Assembly (NCBI GenBank): GCA_020850835.1
Contig: JADZDX010000050.1
Coordinates: 1 to 52,012, forward strand
Direction of reading: 5' to 3'
From: Fimbriimonadaceae bacterium
GTDB taxonomy: Bacteria > Armatimonadota > Fimbriimonadia > Fimbriimonadales > Fimbriimonadaceae
Length of the DNA stretch: 52,012 nucleotides
Below, in pieces: positions 28,201 through 37,110 of the stretch (its first letter is position 1; every line of letters starts with the position of its first letter). The translations under genes were made by a program, and so were the position numbers. Under the pieces are notes generated by a model, which searched no databases, was not told the origin of the DNA, and saw only the letters and a program-made list of their open reading frames with translations.

Positions 28201-28467
28201 ACGTACGTTCTGGATCGAGACCATCTTTTGCTCGATTGGCGAGCTGTAATACGTCTCCATATCCTCAGCCGAGAGGCCAGGCATCTCTGTCACAATCCCG
28301 ATCAGCGGCGACTCGACATACGGCATAAACCGTTTCGGCATCAACTGCGTGACTGCGATCCAACCGAGCACCAAAACTGCAAGGAACAGCGCGACAACGC
28401 CGTACGGGTTATCGACCGACCACTGAACCACCCCGCCGCGTGGCTTCTCTGATTGCTCGACACTCAT
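25201..28467 (-). CDS. RND efflux transporter permease, atypical TM4 motif
   Basis: Full-length RND fold; TM4 'IGRLVDDAIIDIHAVERHMRMGKD'. Confidence 0.93.
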   Translation of the reverse strand: MSVEQSEKPRGGVVQWSVDNPYGVVALFLAVLVLGWIAVTQLMPKRFMPYVESPLIGIVTEMPGLSAEDMETYYSSPIEQKMVSIQNVRYIRSVSQDGFSMVVLEFPYGHNMQKAYTEVQALMEAAKGELPGDDANRTPSFIVKVDPLNLPVLTLAMTGDENQGWTSTRLRDLADNQILNRFKSANKNVYTVTTFGGHRRQLQVRADPVKLKSLGLSILDVRDAIDQYNVAKPAGLVTQSGSEPVLRVDTLAKTAAMVAEYPVKADGTRVVKIGDVAEVLDTEVDERSGYRFMEQGAAKDAIAIQILQNPDASSPVTIEAAEKVARQLEKDYPGIKLEVAYNNASFVDILFENMTHELIVAVILTGLAVLLFLGEWRGTLIALTAIPTSMAMTLLFMSALGFSLNSSTLIGLLISIGRLVDDAIIDIHAVERHMRMGKDVRRATIDGITEVRKSVLAGTVVLIVALIPLLLSGGITQLMFEGLCWPIIFGVAFSYVVSMTLTSVLCSRFLQHPDERRVTWFSRLVLTPFDNGLHRMEKGYERLIRWLLQHRFANMVRVLVTVMVGFGFYYFIGSEMMPLADVGQASIQLEMQPGASYSATKAGVRQLERIMAEEGGEKGWIRKASIEIGNEAGPGMPQDVAYTGYGMRMVNGASAMLTFSDKDSGRPDVWKIIDRIHGRAMAEIPGIRRIQIKEMGSDVMATALAPVALVIYGEDLQVLDKLGKEVLAMAKTDVVDPRTNKPDIAQPFTTWEMAKPTYDLVVDEAKAAAHGLSPVAISQQAYYALRGGLTETFYRLPNRRPISIQVRYEEDARNDLSKLDSMFVTGMMDEQVPLKELVRFEKRMAPSLIEHDQLRRAVNFGGYYRKDGRPSMDVTMDLQMQAQAKLNWPLGYGIDARGDMTQMMDSFRILLNGLVIALVLMYFILVAQFHGFLQPLQMMFSLPLELSGVFLMLWLMHQAFSTVSIMGVIILSGMDIVTAILMIDLIMEYRKSGMPRNKAVIEASPQRLRPILMTTIITVVVMALIAFHPKSGLDAYQPMGTVIVGGLVAGTILSLVDIPIMHTLVDDLVRWLRVKFLKQDPATLEPIE

Positions 28468-30341
28468 TCGCCCGAATCCTTATCCATCCGCACCAAGTCC
28501 ATCTTGCAAATCGGGCAGATTCCTGGTCCGTCCTCAATAACCTCCGGGTGCATCGAGCAGGTGTATTTCAACCCCGCCTGCTGTCCCTCAGGCTTCTTTG
28601 ATGCATCGGGGTCACCGCTTGGTGGAGGCGCAGCCGACCCATGGTTATGCGACGATTCGCCCCTTCCCGATGGCATCTCTTCCGGCCCACTGTTGCCCCA
28701 TTTCACTGGCTTGATCGCCGCTCCCGGGAACAGCTCGTCATCGCCCCCTACGGTCACTTGATCGCCTGTTTCGAGCCCGGAAACGATCTCTGTATAGCTG
28801 GCATCGCTGATTCCGACCGTCACCATCCGCCTTTCGACCGAGGTATTTCCCCGCGCATCGCGAGGAACCAAGTCCATCTTGCAAATCGGACATAAACCCG
28901 GCCCTTTATTGGACACCTGAGGGTGCATCGTGCAGGTGTATTCCGCGTTCGGGTCATCCTGGGCTTTACCTTCGTGCACCAACCATACATACCGAGTCCC
29001 ATCGCTGGCGGTCTTAACCGCCTCGTTCCTTACCGACAATCTCCGGGTCTGGCTTTGCGTGAACACCTCGAGTAACGAGTAGCTCCCGACATCCCAGCCG
29101 CTTCCAGGATTATCAATCACCGCCTCAATCCGAAACGTCCTGGAGCCCCCCTCGACGAATGGAAATACACTCGAAATCTTGGTGTCAACAACTTGCCCGT
29201 TCACTTTCACACGAGCTGAAGAGCCTGCAACCACTTTGCCCGCCAAACTCTGCGGCAAATCGGCCTGAACCCTGAGTTTTGCATCCGACTTGATCTTCAA
29301 AACCACTTGGCCCGCCATCACCGGCGTACCTGGGCTGACCACCCGCTCAGTCACAACGCCGCCCGATACAGCGCGAAGTTGGGTGTACGAAGCCATCGTT
29401 CCCGATGCCGCCGCTTCCGCAGACATGGCATTCGCGGAAGCACCCTCCGCCACCGCCTGGTCGCGGGCGGTCTTAACCCTGGCTTCCGCCTCGCGCACCG
29501 ACGAACGCATCGCCTCTAACTCGCTGTTGGCCGCTTCAACCCCAGCTTGAGCGCTCAACACCTCGGCTTGGGCAGTAGAGAGAGCGGCTTCGGCTTGTTG
29601 CTTTGCAGCCTCGGCCCCCCGCAGTTTAGAACGAACCGTATCGCGTGTCCGCACAGCTTCGTCCCGCTGTTGCTTCGATACATAGCCGTTGTCATAGAGG
29701 CCCTTGTAGCGGGTCACATTCTCTTCCGCGAGGGTCAACTCAGCCTCTTGTTCGTCGATCATGGCCTGCATCCGGGGGATGTCCTTCTGAGCCACGCTGA
29801 CCTTCGACTTCGCAGTCTTGAGCATCGCCGTCGCCTGTTGGGCCTTCGCCTCCGCCGTTTTCACGTCCGCTTTCGCCCGTGCAAAAGCGGCCTGCTCTTG
29901 CGCCACCATCGACTGCATTGCCGACGCCTTTAGTCGCGCGGCCGAAGCCCCTAACTGCCCCGCCGCGCTCTTCTCGTCTAACTCCCTCGCGTCAATAGTG
30001 CCGAGCAACTGCCCCGGTTTCACTTTGTCGCCCGGATAAACGGCAAGATTGGAAACAAGCCCATCCACTCGCGCCACTACATCCTCGTCGTTTAACGCCT
30101 GAACGGTTGCTGGAAACACCGAACTACCGCCGACCATCCGCTCCAGCGCATAATCGATTCCAACTGGGAAAGCCCCCGTCGGAGCCTTCATGGCCGACAT
30201 ATCCATCGACTGGGCTTCGATAACGCTCATCGACCCCCTCGGCCGCAGGGTTCGAACCGCCCATGTAACGCCAATCGCAACACCGATCAGCAACAAAATA
30301 CTGAACCACTGCTTCTTAAAAAATTGACCAACCGAACTCAT
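28464..30341 (-). CDS. RND periplasmic adaptor with two heavy-metal-binding (YxCxMHPxV...CPxCxMxL) domains
   Basis: HlyD/MFP architecture with coiled coil; 'YTCTMHPQVSNKGPGLCPICKMDLV' and 'YTCSMHPEVIEDGPGICPICKMDLV'. Confidence 0.93.
   Translation of the reverse strand: MSSVGQFFKKQWFSILLLIGVAIGVTWAVRTLRPRGSMSVIEAQSMDMSAMKAPTGAFPVGIDYALERMVGGSSVFPATVQALNDEDVVARVDGLVSNLAVYPGDKVKPGQLLGTIDARELDEKSAAGQLGASAARLKASAMQSMVAQEQAAFARAKADVKTAEAKAQQATAMLKTAKSKVSVAQKDIPRMQAMIDEQEAELTLAEENVTRYKGLYDNGYVSKQQRDEAVRTRDTVRSKLRGAEAAKQQAEAALSTAQAEVLSAQAGVEAANSELEAMRSSVREAEARVKTARDQAVAEGASANAMSAEAAASGTMASYTQLRAVSGGVVTERVVSPGTPVMAGQVVLKIKSDAKLRVQADLPQSLAGKVVAGSSARVKVNGQVVDTKISSVFPFVEGGSRTFRIEAVIDNPGSGWDVGSYSLLEVFTQSQTRRLSVRNEAVKTASDGTRYVWLVHEGKAQDDPNAEYTCTMHPQVSNKGPGLCPICKMDLVPRDARGNTSVERRMVTVGISDASYTEIVSGLETGDQVTVGGDDELFPGAAIKPVKWGNSGPEEMPSGRGESSHNHGSAAPPPSGDPDASKKPEGQQAGLKYTCSMHPEVIEDGPGICPICKMDLVRMDKDSGE
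28492..28569 (-). repeat. Heavy-metal-binding domain DNA repeat copy B
   Basis: Aligns without gaps to 28867-28944 at offset 375. Confidence 0.8.
28867..28944 (-). repeat. Heavy-metal-binding domain DNA repeat copy A
   Basis: Aligns without gaps to 28492-28569. Confidence 0.8.
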
Positions 30342-30409
30342 AATGAACCGACGATTTTTGTTCTAGAGGTATGCCGGTGGCCAGGATTAACCCCACCCAC
30401 CGTTGGGGA

Positions 30410-30754
30410 TTAGTTGATCGCTTTCCCGTCTTCGAACTTCGAAGGATTGTCCTTGAACTGGTCCGGGCATCCGCCGCAGCAGAAGTAATAGCGTTTGCCG
30501 TTATGGTCTTGATGCCCCACGGCTTTATCTTTATCCTCTATGACAGTTCCCATCACAGGGCACACAATTTCGCCTTTCTTGTTGGTAAACGCGGCGGGAG
30601 TCGCTTCAACCGGTGCTTCGGTGGTCGTGGTCCGGGCTGAGCCTGCCTCCCGCGACGCGGGCTCCGCAGGTTGGCCACATCCGGCGACGACAATGGCGAA
30701 CAGGGCGATAACGCCCAAAGTGACGAACGAGTTGGTTTTGTTGCTGATTTTCAT
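30410..30754 (-). CDS. YHS-domain lipoprotein
   Basis: ATG 30754: MKISNKTNSFVTLGVIALFAIVVAGCGQ (lipobox); 'CPVMGTVIEDKDKAVGHQDHNGKRYYFCCGGCPDQFKDNP'. Confidence 0.88.
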   Translation of the reverse strand: MKISNKTNSFVTLGVIALFAIVVAGCGQPAEPASREAGSARTTTTEAPVEATPAAFTNKKGEIVCPVMGTVIEDKDKAVGHQDHNGKRYYFCCGGCPDQFKDNPSKFEDGKAIN

Positions 30755-30815
30755 GTTTGGTTTCCGGTCAGGGCTTGCAAACGCAAGCAAGTCAATGATC
30801 TCAATTCGAGAGCAT

Positions 30816-31211
30816 TCAAACGACCGGAGGTGCACGGCCCGGCTTCAGCAGAGGCGGGGGATCGGGCGGGGGGCCATGGTTGAAAAGAGCGATCTCCGTC
30901 GATTTTTCGCAAACCGGAGCATGCAGATAGTCAAAAACTGGGCTTAGAACAATTTCAAGACTCGGAACCGAGGGCGTCGTAATCTTGGTTACCACCGCGA
31001 CCGGTGCTTCCGGTGTCGCAACCTTCGCGCAACCGCACTTCTTTCCCGGCTTCGCACAACCGCTTTCACAGCAGGACTTCGCGGCTTGAGCCATGTGACC
31101 GTGGGATAGCGTAACGCCACACAACCCGCCGCACAGGTCAACCAGACCGATTTGGGTTGCAAACACCAAAACCGCCAAGATGACGCGCGTAAGATTGGTC
31201 ACTTTGACCAC
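30816..31211 (-). CDS. Small secreted Cys-rich protein, Pro-rich 'GRAPP' C-terminus
   Basis: Signal peptide; 'CGGLCGV...KSCCESGCAKPGKKCGCAK...GPPPDPPPLLKPGRAPPVV'; first gene of RND operon 1. Confidence 0.65.
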   Translation of the reverse strand: MVKVTNLTRVILAVLVFATQIGLVDLCGGLCGVTLSHGHMAQAAKSCCESGCAKPGKKCGCAKVATPEAPVAVVTKITTPSVPSLEIVLSPVFDYLHAPVCEKSTEIALFNHGPPPDPPPLLKPGRAPPVV

Positions 31212-31305
31212 GATTACCTAGACGATACCTCCAATCACTTGGTTCCTGAGGCAAAATCAGCTACGCCGCGAAAGACGCTAAAGTTATCTGCTCAGCAGTC
31301 GAAAA

Positions 31306-31381
31306 TGGCGGCCCCGGAGGGAATCGAACCCCCGACGCCCTCCTTAGGACGGAGGCGCTCTATCCACTGAGCTACGAGGCC
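31306..31381 (-). tRNA. tRNA-Arg(CCT)
   Basis: Reverse strand GGCCTCGTAGCTCAGTGGATAGAGCGCCTCCGTCCTAAGGAGGGCGTCGGGGGTTCGATTCCCTCCGGGGCCGCCA; cloverleaf folds, anticodon loop GTCCTAA, CCA encoded. Confidence 0.97.
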
Positions 31382-31469
31382 GGAACCTCTAGGATACCAA
31401 GCCACCTTCGTCAAAGTTGTCACTCAATCGTAACCTTGGGCACGAACCCATCAAGTAGCCTACTGAGAA

Positions 31470-32480
31470 ATGCTTCCGTTCCTGCTTGCTCCTCCCGACA
31501 GCCTTGATCGCCCCACACCAGCGAACGAACCCAACCTTGTCCATATCCGCCAACTTACCTTTGGGGGGCAGAATGCCGAGGCCTATTGGAACCAAGAGGG
31601 GACGCAACTTACTTACCAAAGCCGACAGCCCGGCTACCCCGATGAACAAGTATTCGTAATGAATGCTGACGGGTCGGGCAAGCGGCTCATCAGTACAGGT
31701 TTAGGGCGATGTACTTGCAGTTATTTCTCGCCAGACGGCAAATTTGTTTACTTCAGTAGCACCCATGAGTACCATCGTGAAGGGCAACCACCCGCCGACA
31801 TGAGTAAGGGCTATGTCTGGATGATCAATCCATGGTTCGCCCTGTACCGAGTACCCATCGAAGGCGGGCAAGCCCAAAAGGTCCTCCGCAAATTTGGCTA
31901 CATCGCCGAAACAACGATCGCACCAAATGGCAAATTCATGACCTTCACAGGGTCATTTGATGGCGACCTTGAGATTTACCGAAGCGACCTCAATGGTGGC
32001 AATCTCGTTCGGCTAACCAGCGAAGCAGGCTACGACGGGGGACCCTTCGTGAGTTGGGACAGCAAGACGATCGTTTACCGTCGTGATCTGATTGAGAGCG
32101 ACACCGAGCTAGCCGATTATCGGGCATTACTCAAGGAAAATATGGTCCGACCTGGGAAGCTGGAGATTTGGGCGATGAATGCGGACGGCACCCACAAGCG
32201 GCAAATCACGAACTTGGGTGCGGCGTCGTTTGCACCGTTCCTCCACCCCGATAACAAGACCATCATTTTTAGCTCCAACTACGGCGATCCTAAGGGGCGA
32301 GAGTTTGATCTCTTTACGATTGGAACGAATGGTAAGGGATTGAAGCGTATCACCCACACTCCTGAGTTCGACGGCTTCCCCATGTTTACGAAGGACGGCA
32401 AGCGGCTGGTTTGGGCCAGCAACCGCCACGGAGAGGTCCGCGGTGAAACGAACCTGTTCGTGGCGGACTGGCAACCTTAG
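31470..32480 (+). CDS. TolB-like / PD40 beta-propeller protein
   Basis: Repeats 'FSPDGKFVYFSSTHE', 'IAPNGKFMTFTGSFDGDLEIYRSDLNGGNLVRLT', 'KLEIWAMNADGTHKRQIT'. Confidence 0.88.
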   Translation: MLPFLLAPPDSLDRPTPANEPNLVHIRQLTFGGQNAEAYWNQEGTQLTYQSRQPGYPDEQVFVMNADGSGKRLISTGLGRCTCSYFSPDGKFVYFSSTHEYHREGQPPADMSKGYVWMINPWFALYRVPIEGGQAQKVLRKFGYIAETTIAPNGKFMTFTGSFDGDLEIYRSDLNGGNLVRLTSEAGYDGGPFVSWDSKTIVYRRDLIESDTELADYRALLKENMVRPGKLEIWAMNADGTHKRQITNLGAASFAPFLHPDNKTIIFSSNYGDPKGREFDLFTIGTNGKGLKRITHTPEFDGFPMFTKDGKRLVWASNRHGEVRGETNLFVADWQP

Positions 32481-32488
32481 ATCATAGG

Positions 32489-35400
32489 CTAGACCGACTG
32501 ACCGGGACCATCGTCGAATTGGGCGCATAATACCGGTAGCACAACAAGGGTCAGGAGCGTCGCGGAAAGAATGCCTCCGATCACAACGGTGGCCAGTGGT
32601 CGTTGGACTTCAGCACCGATACCCGTATTGAGTGCCATCGGAACAAATCCCAGCGCGGCAACGAGCGCGGTCATCAATACAGGACGTAACCGTTCAATCG
32701 CCCCGCGTCTAACTGCATCCAGTTGATTTAGGCCAAGACCTCGTAGCCGGTTCATGGCCGAGATCATCACCACGCCGTTCATCACCGCAACCCCAGAAAG
32801 GGCAATGAAACCAACGGCCGCGGAGATGCTGAAGGGCATTCCTCGGAGCGCCAAGGCAAACACTCCTCCTGTAACAGCAAGCGGGACACCGGTGAAGATA
32901 ATGATGGCTTGCTTGATGGAACCAAAGGTCCAGAATAGGAGGATGAAGATCAGCCCCAACACTGCAGGAACTACCAAGCTCAGCCGACGAGAGGCTTGTT
33001 GCAGGTTTTCAAACTGCCCTCCCCATGCGATACTGTAGCCCTCTTTCAGGGGGACCTCCTTGGCAATCGCCGCCTTTGCCTTGGCAACAAATGAGCCGAG
33101 ATCGGTACCCCGAACATTGAGTTGCACGACCACCCGACGGCTCCCCATTTCCCGAGAAATCTGGGCCGGAGCGGGAACGTTTCTTATCTCGGCCACGGAG
33201 TTGAGCGGCACACTACCACCTTCGGGGGTCTTGACCGGCAACGACTTGATCGCTTCGACATCGTTTCGAACATCATCGGGCAAGCGCAAAGTCATCGCGA
33301 AGCGACGATCTCCCTCAACGATCTGACCAATGGGTTCGCCTCCCAAGGCTACCGAGACCAATTCTTGGATCTCGGCAATGTGGATTCCTAATCGAGCAAT
33401 GGCCTCTCGATCGATATCAATCTGCAGGACCGGGATCTCGTCGACTTGCTCAACTTCGACATCCTGAGCCCCCGGAATCTGCCGGACAACATCGGCGATC
33501 TCATCGGCTTTGAGCTTTAGTTCACCAAGGTTTTCGCCGAAAACTTTGATTCCGATGTCCGCCTTAACCCCCGAGACCAATTCGGCGAATCGCATCTGAA
33601 TCGGCTGAGAGAAGTTGTAGCCTTGCCCAGGTACTTCCGCTACTTTGTGTTCCAGTTCCGCAATCAACTTCTCCTTTGTCATGCCTGGCCGCCATTCATG
33701 ATGGGGCTTGAGCATGATGAAGCTGTCAGTCAAGCTGAGAGGCATGGGATCGGTGGCAACCTCGGGCGTACCGCTTCGAGAGAAGACCGTCACGACTTCA
33801 GGCACCTCAAGGACTTTCTTCTCGAAAGCGGTCACCAACTTTACGGTCTGTTCCGCATCAACTGTCCTTGCTCGGACCGGTTGAATGACGAGTGATCCTT
33901 CATCAAGCTGCGGCACGAACTCCGAGCCAAGGCGCGAGAAAATACCTGCGCAAAGGAGGAGAAGCCCTACACTAGATCCAACGATCAGCGTCTTTCGCCT
34001 TAGGGCGAAGTCAAGGAGGGATGTATAGGCCCGGCTCACGAATGACATGACCGGGTTGTTCGCCTCTCGCGTGTCCCCGGATAGGAATAAGCTGGCGAGC
34101 ACGGGGACCAAGGTCATGGTTAACAACAAGGCTCCGATCAGCGCGAATACAACGGTGAATGCCATCGGCTTGAAGAGCTTGCCTTCGGTTCCTTCTAGCG
34201 TTAGGATTGGCAGATAGACAACCGAAATAATCGTGACCGCAAACACTGTTGGTTTGGCAACTTCTCGCGTTGCTTGCCAGACACTTTGACGGACCTCTTC
34301 GCGCGTCAAGGTAATCCCCTTTTCGGCTCTGGCCTCCGATAACCTTCGTACCGCGTTTTCAATGACAACAACAGCACCATCAACGATGAGTCCGAAGTCA
34401 ATGGCTCCAAGACTCATCAGGTTGCCCGAAATGCCGTACTGCCGCATTCCAATTACAGCAACGAGCATAGCAAGCGGAATCGCGAGAGCGACGATTGCCG
34501 CGCCCCGAACATTTCCGAGTAGCAGGATCAAGATGACGGTGACTAGGGTCGCCCCTTCAAGAAGGCTCTTCGCGACCGTCTTCAAAACATCGTTGACCAA
34601 ATGTGAGCGATCGTAGGTCGTCGTAAGCTTTACGTCTTTGGGCAGCTGGGCTTTGATCTCCCGAACGCGCTTGTCAACCGCGTTCGCCACGTCACGGCCA
34701 TTGGCTCCCTTTAGCATCATCACGATGCCTATGAGAGACTCCTTACCGTCTTTCGTCGAGATGCCGGTGAGGATGGGTATCCCAAGTTGCACTTCGGCGA
34801 CATCACGGACCAGCACCGGGATGCTGCCCTCTGTCTTAACAACGATGCGCTCAATGTCGCCAATGGTCGTCGCCATGCCCACTGAACGGATAAGCATACG
34901 CTCGCCATTCTCCTCCAAAACACCACCGCCAGCGTTTAGGTTGTTCTCGTTGAGGGCGCTAACCACTTCATCAACACCAATGCCTCTCGATTGGAGGGCC
35001 GCCGGATTGATAACAATTTGGTACTGCTTGACGCTTCCGTCTGCCGCATTGACTTCGGCCACGCCCGGAACCGTCCTTAACTGAGGGGCGATGATCCAAT
35101 CCTGCACGGTACGGAGTTCCATCGGCGAGCGTGTCTCAGACTCCACCGCGTACATGTAGATATCACCCAGACCCGTGGAAACAGGCCCCATTTGCGGTGA
35201 TTCTATGCCCGATGGTAATTGCTCCTTGACGTTGTTCAAGCGCTCATTTACGAGTTGCCGAGCAAAATAGGTGTCTACATCATCGTGGAAGGTCACCGTT
35301 ACCTGAGAAAGCCCAAACTGGCTGAGACTTCGCACCTGCTCAACACCCGGGATACCACCCATGGCAATTTCAATTGGGAATGTCACCAGCTTCTCAACTT

Positions 35401-35578
35401 CTTCTGGCCCCATCCCTCCCGTTTCGGTGTTTATGGCGACCTGATTGGTCGTAATATCCGGAACGGCATCTAGGTTGAGTTGCTGCCACGAAACCGCCCC
35501 ATAGCCGACAAGGATGATTGCGCCAACGATGATGAGAAGCCTTTGAGCAAGGCTGAATCTAACAATTCGTTCAAGCAC
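32489..35578 (-). CDS. czcA: CzcA/CusA-family heavy-metal RND permease
   Basis: 'FSLAQRLLIIV...', 'DAVPDITTNQV', TM4 motif 'GAIDFGLIVDGAVVVIENAVRRL'. Confidence 0.94.
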   Translation of the reverse strand: MLERIVRFSLAQRLLIIVGAIILVGYGAVSWQQLNLDAVPDITTNQVAINTETGGMGPEEVEKLVTFPIEIAMGGIPGVEQVRSLSQFGLSQVTVTFHDDVDTYFARQLVNERLNNVKEQLPSGIESPQMGPVSTGLGDIYMYAVESETRSPMELRTVQDWIIAPQLRTVPGVAEVNAADGSVKQYQIVINPAALQSRGIGVDEVVSALNENNLNAGGGVLEENGERMLIRSVGMATTIGDIERIVVKTEGSIPVLVRDVAEVQLGIPILTGISTKDGKESLIGIVMMLKGANGRDVANAVDKRVREIKAQLPKDVKLTTTYDRSHLVNDVLKTVAKSLLEGATLVTVILILLLGNVRGAAIVALAIPLAMLVAVIGMRQYGISGNLMSLGAIDFGLIVDGAVVVIENAVRRLSEARAEKGITLTREEVRQSVWQATREVAKPTVFAVTIISVVYLPILTLEGTEGKLFKPMAFTVVFALIGALLLTMTLVPVLASLFLSGDTREANNPVMSFVSRAYTSLLDFALRRKTLIVGSSVGLLLLCAGIFSRLGSEFVPQLDEGSLVIQPVRARTVDAEQTVKLVTAFEKKVLEVPEVVTVFSRSGTPEVATDPMPLSLTDSFIMLKPHHEWRPGMTKEKLIAELEHKVAEVPGQGYNFSQPIQMRFAELVSGVKADIGIKVFGENLGELKLKADEIADVVRQIPGAQDVEVEQVDEIPVLQIDIDREAIARLGIHIAEIQELVSVALGGEPIGQIVEGDRRFAMTLRLPDDVRNDVEAIKSLPVKTPEGGSVPLNSVAEIRNVPAPAQISREMGSRRVVVQLNVRGTDLGSFVAKAKAAIAKEVPLKEGYSIAWGGQFENLQQASRRLSLVVPAVLGLIFILLFWTFGSIKQAIIIFTGVPLAVTGGVFALALRGMPFSISAAVGFIALSGVAVMNGVVMISAMNRLRGLGLNQLDAVRRGAIERLRPVLMTALVAALGFVPMALNTGIGAEVQRPLATVVIGGILSATLLTLVVLPVLCAQFDDGPGQSV

Positions 35579-37110
35579 TAGTGTTCGTGCCCCTTCAGTT
35601 CGCCCTTCTTCAGTTCACTGGCGAGAACAAATGTGCCTTTCACGACGACGATATCACCTTCCTTGATGCCGGACTTGACCTCGACGAGACCCTCGCTACG
35701 CTTTCCTAAGGTGACCTCTACTCTCTCGAATCCATGGTCGTCCTGGATGAAAACGAAGTTCGTCTCGCCTTCCGTGACCACAGCCTCGGATGGAACAGCC
35801 AAAGCTTCATCCCCTGAGCCCACCGCAAGGTGGACATTGGCAAACATTTCCGGCTTAAGCAGGCCGAATGTCTCGGTCACAAGACACTGAACAGCGATGG
35901 ATCGTGTCTTGGGATCAACCCGATCCGTAACAATTTGAACGATGCCGGAGAATTCACGATCACCCAATGACGGTACGGTTACCCGCACCTGGCTGCCCTT
36001 CCGGGCTTTGATTGAATCCCGCTCCGGAACATTTGCCGTAACCCAAACTGAAGCGAGGTTTTCGACTTCCATCAGGGCCGTTGTACGATCAACGGCTTGC
36101 CCTTTGGTGATGTCGAGGTGAGTAATGTTGCCCGATATCGGTGCGACCAAAGAAACTTGTCCCACCGATGCGCTCCCGCCCGCCGTATTGGAACGATATA
36201 CGGACCGGGCATTGGCAATCAGCCGTTCTGCACTCGCAACACTGGCCTTTGCTGAGCCCACCCGTACCTTTGCACTCTCGACCTCTAGGGCCGATGAACG
36301 GACTTCGGCTTCTGCAGCTTGGACCTCCTTTGCATTCAGCAAGTCCCGCGCAGCAATGTTCTTTTCCCGCTCCAAGGCGGCCTTTGCGGTGTCTACCCGA
36401 GCTCGAGCCCGATCGAGTTTAATCTCATCCTGTTGGAGTTCGAGTTTTGCCGCATCAAACTCAGCCTTCGAGACAATTCCGTCCCGGTATAGCGACTCCA
36501 AGCTTCGGACCACACCGAGGTGACTTGCTTGCTCCTTCTGAATACTCAGTAGTTCGCTTTGGGCGTCGCTCAGATTGCTCTGAGCCTGCTGCAACGGGGC
36601 CTGGCTAAAGGCACCCGCGTGGGCAAGCTGACGTTGACGAGCCAGGTTGGCCCTTGCCGCTGATTCCTTGGACTTCGCAAGTTGCACCTCCGCTTCTGCC
36701 TCGTTTAGGGATGCCCGCGCTGAATCTCGCTGCCGTTCAGCGTCCGCGATCCCGGCCCATGATTGAGCTAGTTCTGGCGACTCAATGACGGCTAAGCACT
36801 CGCCCTGCTTTACGGTATCGCCCAGCGAAACTGCAATAGAAACCACGCGACCCGGGACAGGGGGCGTCACCACGGCTCTGCCGCGAGCGGTTGAAGTCAC
36901 CACACCGGGAACCTTGATGGAAGCGCGCATCAGTTGAACGGATGCAGGTCGCGTTTCTATGCCGGCGAGCTGAACTTGTTCCTCATCAAGCTCAACTACG
37001 TTCCCGTGCTCTTCGTCACTATGGCCAGCTTCTGCCTCTGGTATTTCAGCCGGCCTTGAGCAGCCCACGGCGACTAGGATGGTTATGAGTAGAGGGAGGT
37101 ACCGCATCAA
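35578..37110 (-). CDS. czcB: RND periplasmic adaptor (CzcB-like)
   Basis: Lipobox 'ITILVAVGCSRPA'; lipoyl/coiled-coil/MPD architecture; between czcA and tolC-like genes. Confidence 0.92.
   Translation of the reverse strand: MMRYLPLLITILVAVGCSRPAEIPEAEAGHSDEEHGNVVELDEEQVQLAGIETRPASVQLMRASIKVPGVVTSTARGRAVVTPPVPGRVVSIAVSLGDTVKQGECLAVIESPELAQSWAGIADAERQRDSARASLNEAEAEVQLAKSKESAARANLARQRQLAHAGAFSQAPLQQAQSNLSDAQSELLSIQKEQASHLGVVRSLESLYRDGIVSKAEFDAAKLELQQDEIKLDRARARVDTAKAALEREKNIAARDLLNAKEVQAAEAEVRSSALEVESAKVRVGSAKASVASAERLIANARSVYRSNTAGGSASVGQVSLVAPISGNITHLDITKGQAVDRTTALMEVENLASVWVTANVPERDSIKARKGSQVRVTVPSLGDREFSGIVQIVTDRVDPKTRSIAVQCLVTETFGLLKPEMFANVHLAVGSGDEALAVPSEAVVTEGETNFVFIQDDHGFERVEVTLGKRSEGLVEVKSGIKEGDIVVVKGTFVLASELKKGELKGHEH

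Noticed and set aside
30386-30408. Terminator-like stem after YHS gene stop (CCCCA...TGGGG)
   Set aside because: Short 5-bp stem, lies within an operon, no T-tract.
31306-31381. att-site duplication of tRNA-Arg 3' end
   Set aside because: Looked for repeat of the tRNA 3' sequence in the window by eye and found none; no integrase gene.
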